From assembly GCA_963665395.2 (NCBI GenBank), contig OY762251.1, forward strand, positions 1,736,001 through 1,800,000: a stretch of 64,000 nt of DNA, written 5' to 3'. Shown in pieces: positions 53,261 through 61,494 of the stretch. The stretch is from Bin87 sp963665395. GTDB lineage: Bacteria; Chloroflexota; Dehalococcoidia; Lucifugimonadales; UBA3495. The notes under the pieces are model-generated. The model saw only the letters and a list, made by a program, of their open reading frames with translations, was not told the origin of the DNA and did no database searches. The position numbers and the translations under genes were made by a program. The first letter of the stretch is position 1. Every line of letters starts with the position of its first letter.

Positions 53261-53589
53261 GGCTCCCTTGCCTGTTGTCTAAAAACTCCCTCTCCCCTGG
53301 TGGGAGAGGCTCCCTTGCCTGTTGTCTAAAAACTCCCTCTCCCCTGGTGGGAGAGGCTCCCTTGCCTGTTGTCTAAAAGCTCCCTCTCCCCTGGTGGGAG
53401 AGGCTCCCTTGCCTGTTGTCTAAAAGCTCCCTCTCCCCTGGTGGGAGAGGCTCCCTTGCCTGTTGTCTAAAAGCTCCCTCTCCCCTGGTGGGAGAGGCTC
53501 CCTTGCCTGTTGTCTAAAAGCTCCCTCTCCCCTGGTGGGAGAGGCTCCCTTGCCTGGTGTCTAAAAGCTCCCTCTCCCCTGGTGGGAGA
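53261..53589. repeat. Seven-copy 47-bp tandem array between the two permease genes
   Basis: The unit starts GGCTCCCTTGCCTGTTGTCT and contains the REP family A hairpin CCCTCTCCCCTGGTGGGAGA. Unit starts are at 53261, 53308, 53355, 53402, 53449, 53496 and 53543, an exact period of 47. Units differ only by single bases (AAAACTCC against AAAGCTCC, and TGTTGTC against TGGTGTC in the last). The array runs into a complete REP family A tail at 53590-53607. No spacers, so it is not a CRISPR. Confidence 0.95.
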
Positions 53590-53618
53590 GGGTTGGGGTG
53601 AGGGGGTGTTTCATCTTG

Positions 53619-54536
53619 TTATCCGTAGCGAATCCGGGGATCCACGTATGCGTAGAGAATATCCACCACCGTGGACAGCAGTATGTAGATGAAACCGGAA
53701 GTGAGTATGGTCGCCATGATGACCACCGTATCCCGCTCCCGGATGCTGTCCAGCATCAACCTTCCCAATCCCGGCCAGGCGAACACCACCTCCACCACGA
53801 TAGCCCCGTTCAGCAGTCCGGCGAAGCTCACTCCGCCGAAGGTCAGCACGGGTATGATCGCGTTCTTCAGCGCGTGCTTGAAGATTACCAGCCGCTCCTG
53901 CAACCCCTTGATGCGGGCGAACTTCACGAACTCGCTGTCCAGCACTTCCAGCATACTGGAGCGGGTCAGCCGCATGAATCCCGCCATCACAAACAGGGAG
54001 ATGGCGATGCCCGGCAGGATGTAGTGGTCAATCCCGCCCCGCCCGTAGGTCGGCAGCCATTTCAGCTGCGCCCCGAAGAACATGATCAGCATGATGGCGA
54101 CCCAGAACTGCGGCGCGGACATCCCGACGATGGCGAACAGCTTGCTCGCCTGGTCGAAGACGGTGTTTCGTTTCACCGCCGCCAGCACCCCTAACGGTAT
54201 GCCGATAACCATTGCGATTACTAAGCCCACCGCCGCCAGTTGCAGCGTCGGCGGAATGCGCTCCGCCATCATCTCGCTCACCTGCCGCCGGCTGGTGCCC
54301 GAGACGCCCAAATCCCCTTGCGCCAGGTTCAGCAGATAGCGCCCGTACCGCTCGTAGGCCGGCCGGTCCAGGCCGAACTTGCGCCGGATTTCCTCCAGCT
54401 CCGCCTCCGTGGTGTCCGGCGTGGCCATGGCCAGCGCAATGTCCCCGGTCAGCTCGGAACCGAAGAACACCACCACGCTGAGCACAACCAGCGTGATGAT
54501 GGACTGGGCGATGCGGATTAAGGTGAAGCGGAACAT
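53619..54536 (-). CDS. Peptide ABC transporter permease, DppB-type
   Basis: A 305-residue permease with FTLIRIAQSIITLVVLSVVVFF at the N-terminus and the long LTGDIALAMATPDTTEAELEEIRRKFGLDRP segment usual before the membrane domain. AVGLVIAMVIGIPLGVLAA and the EAA-loop region (EFVKFARIKGLQERLVIFKHALKNAIIPVLTFGG) follow, then VVEVVFAWPGLGRLM. Together with the DppC-type gene it forms the transmembrane pore. The substrate-binding protein gene lies 71 bases upstream. A repeat array follows it, which could lower expression of the distal permease. Confidence 0.93.
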   Translation of the reverse strand: MFRFTLIRIAQSIITLVVLSVVVFFGSELTGDIALAMATPDTTEAELEEIRRKFGLDRPAYERYGRYLLNLAQGDLGVSGTSRRQVSEMMAERIPPTLQLAAVGLVIAMVIGIPLGVLAAVKRNTVFDQASKLFAIVGMSAPQFWVAIMLIMFFGAQLKWLPTYGRGGIDHYILPGIAISLFVMAGFMRLTRSSMLEVLDSEFVKFARIKGLQERLVIFKHALKNAIIPVLTFGGVSFAGLLNGAIVVEVVFAWPGLGRLMLDSIRERDTVVIMATILTSGFIYILLSTVVDILYAYVDPRIRYG

Positions 54537-54559
54537 GAAATTCTAGCGACCGGCGTTCT

Positions 54560-54587
54560 GTAGGGGCGAATAATTATTCGCCCCTAC
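54560..54587. repeat. Palindrome GTAGGGGCGAATAA family, copy 5 of 6
   Basis: Perfect 28-bp palindrome, identical to the copy at 1550. It lies in the 71-bp gap between the binding-protein and DppB-type genes, so it can form a hairpin within the operon mRNA. Confidence 0.9.
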
Positions 54588-54607
54588 GCCGCATTTCCGG
54601 TGTGTTG

Positions 54608-56422
54608 CTACTGTACCTCAACCGTCCACAGCGCGCTCATGTACGGCGCCAGGGGCCACGGCACCCAGTTGGCCACCCGGTCGCTCACCCCGTAGGGCTG
54701 GTTCAGGAAGCCTGGTGTGAAGTCGTAGTGCTTGTCGTGGATAATCTTCAGCGCCTGGTAGTACGCCTCGTGCCGTTCTTCCTGGCTGCCGATGGTGGCG
54801 CCGGCGGCCAGCACCTTCTCGGCGATATCGGTGTCGTAGGCGATGTACGCGCCCTCGCGGGCGTATCGCCCCAGCATCCGGCGTCCGCCGTCGTAGGTGT
54901 TCTCGTTGGTGCGCACCAGGTACTGGCCGGCGATTTCACCGGCGTACTGCACTTCCTTCAGGCTCACCTCTTCGCCGACGTTGACCTCGCACTCGATGTT
55001 CAGCTCGGTCTTCCAGCCCTGGCAGATCAGGGTGGACAGTTCAACCGTAAGCGGCGCGCCCGCGCCCGTCCAGGTGTGGATGGGGAACGTCCGGCCCTCG
55101 TTGAAGCCCGCCCCGTCCGGGTAGCCGGCGTCCGCCAGCAGTTGCCGCGCCTTGTCCGGATCGTAGGGGAGCGGCCCCAGGTCGGGTTTGAAGCCCAGGC
55201 CGGAGGGACTGCCGATGCCGTGCATCCCGTCAATCTGGAAAGCGTCGGTGCCACCGTAAAGGGCCTGGATCTTGGTCTTGTCGATGGCGTAGTCCAGGGC
55301 TTGCCGCACCCGCAGGTCGTGGCACATGATGGGCAGGCCGTCGTTGTCGGTCTCCCGGTCGCAGCCGTTGGCGTTGATCCAGATGTGTACCGATTCGGGA
55401 GCATAGACGATGCGCCCGCCGGCGTCCTGGATCTGCCCGACTACCGTGTTGTCGGCTTCGATGATGTCAACCTCGCCGGCCTGCAACGCGGCGACGCGGG
55501 TGGACAGCTCCGGCACCACGCGCAGCGAGAGGTGGCGGAAGGGATACGGCCGCTCCTGCCGCAGGAAGTAGTCCTCAAACCGTTCGTACAGGATCTCTTC
55601 TTCGTAGCGGTGCTCAATCACGCGGTAGGGGCCGGGCAGGCCGGGATCAGGGTTCTCCTCGAAGGCTTCCGCCTGCTGGCAAACTTCAACCGGCGTGCAG
55701 TTTTCGATGGTCTGGCCCAGCGGCAGGCTATTCCAGTAGTCCACCGAAATGACGGTGCCGATGGCCGTGTTGTCCACTTCCGATACCGCGGCGCCGAAGA
55801 AAGCCATGGGCTCCTTGAAGGTGAACTTGTAGGTGTCGGGGCCGGTGACCTCCCGGTTGGTTATCTCCCGGGCGATACGCACCGTTGACACCCCTGACGC
55901 TTCCTCGGAGATCGCCCAGGTGGCTTTGAAGTGGATGTCGTCCACGTCCAGCTCCTCGCCGTTGTGGAACTGGATGCCGGGTCGGATGGTGAACTCCCAG
56001 GCCAGCCCGTCGTCAACGATCTCCCACTTGTTGGCGATGCCCGTGGTGGGGTCCAAAGCCAGGCTGCCGTCCTTCAGGCTCCCGCCCACCAGCCAGACCT
56101 GGGACATCCGGTGCCACAGGTTGTTCTCGCCGGCGGCATACTTCGAGTTGAACAGCTCGTTGCCCTGGGTGGTCACCATGACGGTGAACTTTTCAATATC
56201 CGACGCTTCCATCGCCGGCGCTTCGGTCGGCGATGGCGCCGCGGTGGCAGCGGCCGCCTGTGGTACGGCGGTCGGCTCGGCGGCCGCCGGCGCGCTACCG
56301 CCGCTGCTGGCCGGCGTTTCGGCAGCCCCGCCGCAGGCCACGCCGGCCAGCAGCAACCCGACGGCTACTGTCATAGCCAGCAAAGACAATGGCAATGATC
56401 GTGTGGCGGAAAACGTTTTCAC
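54608..56422 (-). CDS. Peptide ABC transporter substrate-binding lipoprotein
   Basis: A 604-residue family 5 solute-binding protein. The signal peptide ends in lipobox LAGVAC (Cys about residue 30), followed by an alanine/proline-rich linker. The domain has LAWEFTIRPGIQFHNGEELDVDDIHF, RVVPELSTRVAALQAGEVDIIE, DLRVRQALDYAIDKTKI and PYDPDKARQLLADAGYPDG, the family signature strings. It captures peptides or similar solutes outside the membrane for the two permeases downstream. The start is GTG 56422 with AGGAGG nearby. Confidence 0.93.
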   Translation of the reverse strand: MKTFSATRSLPLSLLAMTVAVGLLLAGVACGGAAETPASSGGSAPAAAEPTAVPQAAAATAAPSPTEAPAMEASDIEKFTVMVTTQGNELFNSKYAAGENNLWHRMSQVWLVGGSLKDGSLALDPTTGIANKWEIVDDGLAWEFTIRPGIQFHNGEELDVDDIHFKATWAISEEASGVSTVRIAREITNREVTGPDTYKFTFKEPMAFFGAAVSEVDNTAIGTVISVDYWNSLPLGQTIENCTPVEVCQQAEAFEENPDPGLPGPYRVIEHRYEEEILYERFEDYFLRQERPYPFRHLSLRVVPELSTRVAALQAGEVDIIEADNTVVGQIQDAGGRIVYAPESVHIWINANGCDRETDNDGLPIMCHDLRVRQALDYAIDKTKIQALYGGTDAFQIDGMHGIGSPSGLGFKPDLGPLPYDPDKARQLLADAGYPDGAGFNEGRTFPIHTWTGAGAPLTVELSTLICQGWKTELNIECEVNVGEEVSLKEVQYAGEIAGQYLVRTNENTYDGGRRMLGRYAREGAYIAYDTDIAEKVLAAGATIGSQEERHEAYYQALKIIHDKHYDFTPGFLNQPYGVSDRVANWVPWPLAPYMSALWTVEVQ

Positions 56423-56574
56423 TCTGCGCCTCCTTAGACGAAATCAGTCACATTCGTTCCACACACCGAAATTGTCGGCCCTCCGAACTGATTTGCCGCG
56501 TGCGGCAATTTACGGGATAAAGCCTGTACCTGTCAACACAAAAGTCGCCTCGCGCGTACCCATTTTGGCAGATT

Positions 56575-56655
56575 GTCAGAAGCAGGATTTTTCGGATTGA
56601 AAGGATTTCCAGGATTGGATGCTGCTGCCGTCGGACGATCTTATCCTGATAACCA
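56575..56655. repeat. Truncated MITE-like element (GTCAGAAGCAGGATT end), copy 4
   Basis: The left end and first part match the elements at 18431, 23500 and 26561. The right terminal repeat is missing; the sequence runs into the transposase remnant at 56672. The truncation is consistent with insertion of that element or a deletion. Confidence 0.65.
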
Positions 56656-56671
56656 TTGGTGCTAGTTAGTG

Positions 56672-57405
56672 TCAGAGGGTGAAGCGTGCAATAGAGCGAT
56701 GGATACGACCGTTTTCATCGGGTTCCAACCCATCCCATTGCACCAGGATGTTGAAAGCGGCCATCAAGTAGGCCAGATGAGCCTCAAACCCTTCCCAGGT
56801 GCGATGCCGCATCTCTTTGCTGCCCCACACCTGGGTCATCATTGAGAAGGTGGTCTCTACGATCATCCGCACGTTCCATTCCCCCCGACGGCACAACATT
56901 ACATGGTCGAGGTCGCCTTTGGCTTGGTGAAAGCCGGTGTCGGTCAGGATAATCATTTGACCATCGTAGCAATCGAGCAAAGGCAGGAAGGTCTGGTCAT
57001 GGCGGTTGGCCGTGGCGCAGTCCCGATCGGTAATCAGGGCCAACTTGTTGAGCGCGATGCAGAGCTTGCCGCCCACGATCCAACGGTGATTGGACTTGCC
57101 CTTCTTGCCGATTTGATGGTCCCGCCGGCCTTCCTGATGGGGTGGCGCAGTTCTACTCCGTAGCTGTCGGCCACGCCCAGCACGGTAAAGTTCGCCAGGG
57201 AGTAGCCGGTCCAGTCCCCTTTGGCGCGTATCCGGCGGAAAAGGCGTGTACGGTCGGGCAGTCTGGGGAACAGATGGCCATAGTTGTCTTTGAGCCAATC
57301 GTAGAATGCCCGTTGGTTGACGTTCTTCATGGCGTGGAGGATGCCGATGGTGACCACCTCGCTGAGGGAGAGGATGGCTTGGGAGTGCCGGGGAACGTCG
57401 GGCAA
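56672..57405 (-). pseudogene. Transposase remnant (IS4-clan DDE type), frameshifted
   Basis: Two overlapping frames make one transposase: one gives SLSEVVTIGILHAMKNVNQRAFYDWLKDNYGHLFPRLPDRTRLFRR and VLGVADSYGVELRHPIR, the other QIGKKGKSNHRWIVGGKLCIALNK, DCATANRHDQTFLPLLD and VETTFSMMTQVWG, ending in FNILVQWDG. A one-base indel near 57130-57140 breaks the frame. The N-terminal end is cut by the next element at 57406. The family belongs to the IS4/IS982 type; the exact family was not determined. Confidence 0.75.
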
Positions 57406-58551
57406 CAGGACGATTGCAAAGTCAGGACGGTTTGCCACAAAGGCGGGCGATAGTCTGGTTGGGACGGAAAGCGCCGGTCCTGGCCCGCAGCGGCAGGGAC
57501 ATTGGCTCTGGAAACCATCCCTCCTGGCCCAGGACATTCAGGCTGACATTCACCAGTATGGCGAAGACTTCACCCAGTCCGGGACGCCGCCGGGTATGGC
57601 GGTCTTCGCCCCAACTGTGGTCTTTGACGTGATGCCGGCTGTTTTCAATGCTCCAATGACCGCGAAACAAGCCGAGCCGGTCAGCCGGGCCGCCACACCG
57701 TCCGGGCGGGAGGCTGCTCAGCAGATACCAACGCTCTTGCGCCAACTCGCCGGTGGCCAGGGTCAGGTCGGTTTTCGCCATCCGCCGAAGGCGGACCGCC
57801 TGGCGCGCTCCATGCGGATTTTTGACCAATCACGCCCAATTCATCCCGGAGGTAGTCGGCCAGTTCGTGATTGGTCCAAAATCGCATTGGCCCAGAGCCG
57901 CCGCGGCACAACGTGGCCGGCTTTTTTCGCGGGTTGTCCGCCAAAGGCGGATGGGCCGGCCCCAAGTCGGCGGTGGGAAACCCGGTGGTCCGGGCGTCCT
58001 GAACCGCGGGCCGGTTCCCTTTGATCCGCACCAGATAATCCTGTAATCCTTCCCCAGGGCCACGATAGCCCCACAGCGGTCTCGTTCCGCATACATACCG
58101 GGCGTCGTCCATCGTCAAGAGTTGCAGCCCCGGGTAACGCTCAAATAATGGGCCCAGTTGACCCCGCGACACCGCCGGCCTGATTGGTCAAAAATCTGTA
58201 GCGGCGTTCCGCCCGCGGCCACTGTGTCAGGCGCAATTTCAGGTCGTGCGCCAACACGTTCACCAACGCCAACGGGTTCCCCGACACGTCGGTGGACTGT
58301 TTCGCCCACTTGCCGTCCACCGCCGCGCTCCGCGCCTGATCCGACACCAACCTCGCCACCCAATCCGACACCGCCTGTTGTTGCAATTGCGTCAAGGGCG
58401 CTCCCGCCAAGGTCCGGGACCGGGTGGTGCGGCGCGGTGCCTGGTCGCGCACGAAACCCAGGGGTTCCTTTAGCGTCTCCCCGTAACATCCTCCCCAAGC
58501 GTCTTTTCCTCCTCCTTTTACCCATGACCAGACGACTTTGCAATCGTCCTG
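57406..58551 (-). mobile_element. ISAs1-like insertion sequence with 18-bp inverted ends
   Basis: The ends are CAGGACGATTGCAAAGTC (57406-57423) and its exact complement (58534-58551). Inside, three broken minus-strand frames (57422-57829, 57681-58172, 58141-58452) recall an ISAs1-type transposase: AAVDGKWAKQSTD, LLTMDDARYVCG, DYLVRIKGNRP, then RGHWSIENSRHHVKDHSWGED and FAILVNVSLNVL. At least two frameshifts make it inactive. It interrupts the transposase remnants on both sides. A short MITE with the same ends lies at 23642-23771. Confidence 0.75.
57422..58452 (-). pseudogene. Transposase of the ISAs1-like element, broken
   Basis: Frames change near 58150 and again near 57820, so no full-length product is possible. 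The order of motifs (VDGKW, then DDARYVCG and VRIKGNRP, then GHWSIENSRHHVKDHSWGED) follows ISAs1 transposases from N- to C-terminus. The element therefore probably cannot move without help from another copy. Confidence 0.7.
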
Positions 58552-58931
58552 CCTGGACCCCCAGGGGCAATGGCCCCAACTGAAGGCGGCTGTCAGAGTG
58601 GCGGGCCATCGCCAAACTCCGGAAGGCAGTACCAGTCAACCCCGCTACTACATCAGCAGCCTGGCGGCTTCGGCGGAACAACTGCTGGCCGCCGTCAGAA
58701 GCCACTGGAGCATCGAAAACTCGTTGCACTGGACCCTGGACTTTACCTTCCGGGAAGACCAGTGCCGAGTGCGCAAGGATCATGGACCGCAGAACATGAA
58801 CATCCTGCGGCAGATTGGACACAACCTGCTGAAAAACGAAAGAACCTTGAAAGTGGGCAGTGGGCATCCAGGGCAAGCGGCTCAACACCGGATGGGATGA
58901 AGACTACCTGCTCAAAGTCCTTCTCGGATAA
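58552..58931 (+). pseudogene. C-terminal fragment of a second ISAs1-type transposase
   Basis: The + strand reads YYISSLAASAEQLLAAVRSHWSIENSLHWTLDFTFREDQCRVRKDH, then NMNILRQIGHNLLKNER, the conserved ISAs1 C-terminus. Near 58853-58866 the seven bases GTGGGCA are duplicated in tandem and shift the frame. In the restored frame the end reads GIQGKRLNTGWDEDYLLKVLLG, then TAA at 58929-58931. The N-terminal two thirds are missing, cut by the insertion at 57406-58551. Confidence 0.8.
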
Positions 58932-59038
58932 GACGCGATTGCCCTGTAGCAAACCACCCCAGTCCTGCCGCCGGCATCCGTTTGTGGTAAATTACGCCCG
59001 TCGCACTGCCTTTTACGTCCACAGGGAGATTGCCGCTT

Positions 59039-61387
59039 ATGCTTGACTACAAACCGAATATCGTCCTCTCCAACCCCGATGAAAACTATAAGGTCGTGGG
59101 CACTCGTCCGGTGCGCCATGATGGGCCGGACAAGGTGATGGGGCGCGCTCGCTACGCCGCCGACATCCACCTGCCGGGGATGCTCCACGGCAAGATTCTG
59201 CGGAGCCCACATGCCCACGCTCGCATCCGCGGCATCGATGCCAGCCGGGCGTTGGCTCTGCCCGGCGTCCACGCCGTGGTCACCTCCGCAGACTTTCCGG
59301 AGGTCTCCGCCGAAATCAAGGACCAGGAAGAAGGCGCCGCCGTCAACTACGGTTTCTACAGCCGCAACGTGATGGCCCGCGAGAAAGCTCTTTACAAAGG
59401 CCACGCCGTTGCCGCCATCGCCGCCGACTCGCCCCACCTGGCCGAGGAAGCGCTGGCTCTGATTGATGTGGACTGGGAGGTACTGCCGGCGGTGCTGACC
59501 GCCGACGAGGCCATGGCCGCCGGCGCGCCCCTGGTTCACGAGCGGCTGGTAACGCTGGCCAACCCGGCGCAACGCTCCGGCGGCTGGGCCGAAGCAGACG
59601 CCGGCGACGGTTCCAACGTATCCAACCACTTCCAGGCCACCCTGGGCGACCTGGACGCCGGCTTTGCCGAAGCCGACGCCATCGTGGAGCGCGAGTACCA
59701 CACCCGCCAGGTACACCAGGGCTACATCGAACCCCACTCGGCCACCGCCCGCTGGAATACTGATGACACCGTGACCATCTGGGCCAGCAGCCAGGGCCAC
59801 TTCGCACTGAGGGACCACACCAGTCGCATCCTGGGGATCTCCGTGGGCCAGGTCAACGTCGTTCCCATGGAGATCGGCGGCGGCTTCGGCGGGAAGGGCC
59901 AGGGCGGTTGCTACCTGGAACCCGTGGTCGGGGCGCTGGCCCGCAAGACCGGCCGCCCGGTGAAAATCGCCATGACCCGCACCGAGGTCTTCACCGGCAC
60001 CGGCCCCACCTCCGGTTGCCACATCAAGGTCAAAGTCGGCGGCACCCGCGATGGCCGCTTCACGGCGGCTCAGGCCAGCCTGATTTACGAGGCCGGCGCC
60101 TTCCCCGGCTCGCCGGTGCCCAGCGGCTGCCGCACCATGTTCGCCCCCTACGAAATCCCCAACGGTTTCGTTGAGGGCTACGACGTGGTGACCAATGTGC
60201 CCAAGGCGGCCGCGTACCGCGCTCCCGGCTCGCCGGCCGCGTCCTTTGCCGCCGAGCAGGCCATTGACGAGCTCTGCGAGAAGCTGAATATTGACCCCAT
60301 CGAGTTCCGTGCCAAGAACGCGTCGAAAGAAGGCTCGCGTCAGATTGGCGGCCCCGTCTTCCGGCGCATCGGCATGGAAGAAATTCTACAGGCCACCCAG
60401 GAGCACCCGCACTTTGCGTCGCCCGTGCCGGAGCCGTCGGCTCCCGGGCGCGTGACCGGACGCGGCATCGCCGCCGGGGCCTGGTTCAACGGCACCGGGC
60501 CGGCCACCGCCGTGGCCAGCGTCATGCCCGACGGCACGGTTAGCCTGATTGAAGGCTCGCCGGACATCGGAGGTTCCCGGGCCGCCATGGCGATGCACCT
60601 GGCCGAAGTCCTCGGCTTGCCTGCCGAGCGCATCAAGCCGTCCATCGTGGATACCGACAGCATCGGTTACAGCAGCGGCGCCGGCGGCAGCGGCGTCACC
60701 TTCAAGATGGGCACCGCCGTCTATCAGGCCGGCGAGGACGTGCGCCGCCAGATGATCGAGCGCGCCGCCCGCATCTGGGACGTTCCGGCGGAGGACGTGG
60801 AGTATGGGGAGGACGGAACCCTGGCCCACAAGTCGGACGACGCTCTGCGCATGACCTTCGATCAGCTGTCCCGTCGTCTCAATGGAACCGGCGGCCCCAT
60901 CGTCGGGCACGGCGCGGCGAACCCGGCCGGCGTGGGCAACGCCTTCGCCATCAACATCGCCGACGTGGAGGTTGACCCCGACACCGGCAAGGTTGACCTG
61001 CTCCGCTTCACCGCCATCCAGGACTGCGGCAAGGCCATCCACCCCAGCTACGTGGAGGGTCAGATCCAGGGCGGCGCGGTGCAGGGCATCGGCTGGGCGC
61101 TGAACGAGGAATACTTCTTCGACGCCAACGGCCAGATGATGAACTCGTCCTTCCTGGACTACCGGATGCCCACCGCATTGGACCTGCCCATGATCGACAC
61201 CGTTATCGTGGAAGTGCCCAACCCTGGCCACCCCCTGGGCGTGCGCGGCGTCGGCGAGGTATCCCTGGTTCCCCCGATGGCCGCCATTGGCAACGCCATC
61301 GCCCGGGCCACGGGGGCGCGGCTGGAGAGCCTGCCCATGAACCCCGGCGCCGTGCTGGAAGCGCTGTGGGGGCGGAACGGCGGCTAG
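59039..61387 (+). CDS. Xanthine-dehydrogenase-family molybdopterin-binding subunit
   Basis: A 782-residue catalytic subunit of the molybdenum hydroxylase family (xanthine, CO or aldehyde oxidoreductases). Motifs include GRARYAADIHLPGMLHGKILRSPHAHARI at the N-terminus, EIGGGFGGKGQGG in the molybdopterin region, AYRAPGSPAASFAAEQAIDELCEKLNIDPIEFR, and GVRGVGEVSLVPPMAA with the probable catalytic glutamate. The FAD and 2Fe-2S subunits usually adjacent are not in the window. ATG 59039 follows GGAGA; a TTG at 59030 is also in frame. The substrate is unknown. SAR202 genomes carry many such genes. Confidence 0.9.
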   Translation: MLDYKPNIVLSNPDENYKVVGTRPVRHDGPDKVMGRARYAADIHLPGMLHGKILRSPHAHARIRGIDASRALALPGVHAVVTSADFPEVSAEIKDQEEGAAVNYGFYSRNVMAREKALYKGHAVAAIAADSPHLAEEALALIDVDWEVLPAVLTADEAMAAGAPLVHERLVTLANPAQRSGGWAEADAGDGSNVSNHFQATLGDLDAGFAEADAIVEREYHTRQVHQGYIEPHSATARWNTDDTVTIWASSQGHFALRDHTSRILGISVGQVNVVPMEIGGGFGGKGQGGCYLEPVVGALARKTGRPVKIAMTRTEVFTGTGPTSGCHIKVKVGGTRDGRFTAAQASLIYEAGAFPGSPVPSGCRTMFAPYEIPNGFVEGYDVVTNVPKAAAYRAPGSPAASFAAEQAIDELCEKLNIDPIEFRAKNASKEGSRQIGGPVFRRIGMEEILQATQEHPHFASPVPEPSAPGRVTGRGIAAGAWFNGTGPATAVASVMPDGTVSLIEGSPDIGGSRAAMAMHLAEVLGLPAERIKPSIVDTDSIGYSSGAGGSGVTFKMGTAVYQAGEDVRRQMIERAARIWDVPAEDVEYGEDGTLAHKSDDALRMTFDQLSRRLNGTGGPIVGHGAANPAGVGNAFAINIADVEVDPDTGKVDLLRFTAIQDCGKAIHPSYVEGQIQGGAVQGIGWALNEEYFFDANGQMMNSSFLDYRMPTALDLPMIDTVIVEVPNPGHPLGVRGVGEVSLVPPMAAIGNAIARATGARLESLPMNPGAVLEALWGRNGG

Positions 61388-61410
61388 GGTTGCCGTTACC
61401 CAATACCGTT

Positions 61411-61434
61411 ATTCCGGCGAAAGCCGGAATCCAC
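61411..61434. repeat. REP family B palindrome (intergenic)
   Basis: The core ATTCCGGCGAAAGCCGGAAT is a palindrome with a short loop and is followed by CCACG. Same design as the copies at 6400 and 19878. It lies directly before copy 6 of the GTAGGGGCGAATAA palindrome. Confidence 0.8.
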
Positions 61435-61462
61435 GTAGGGGCGAATGATTATTCGCCCCTAC
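61435..61462. repeat. Palindrome GTAGGGGCGAATAA family, copy 6 of 6
   Basis: 28 bases with one change (GAATGA for GAATAA). It lies between the convergent molybdenum hydroxylase and LRR genes, fused to the REP family B copy. Confidence 0.85.
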
Positions 61463-61494
61463 GTCATTACCGTGCTGCGTAACCTTCCATCCCG

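Noticed and set aside
53261..53589. Possible CRISPR array
   Set aside because: The repeats are directly adjacent with no variable spacers, and no cas genes are near; it is a tandem REP array.
58115..58888. A 257-codon minus-strand frame across the IS junction
   Set aside because: It crosses an inverted end and runs antisense to the ISAs1-type C-terminal fragment; its content is not protein-like outside the short transposase match.
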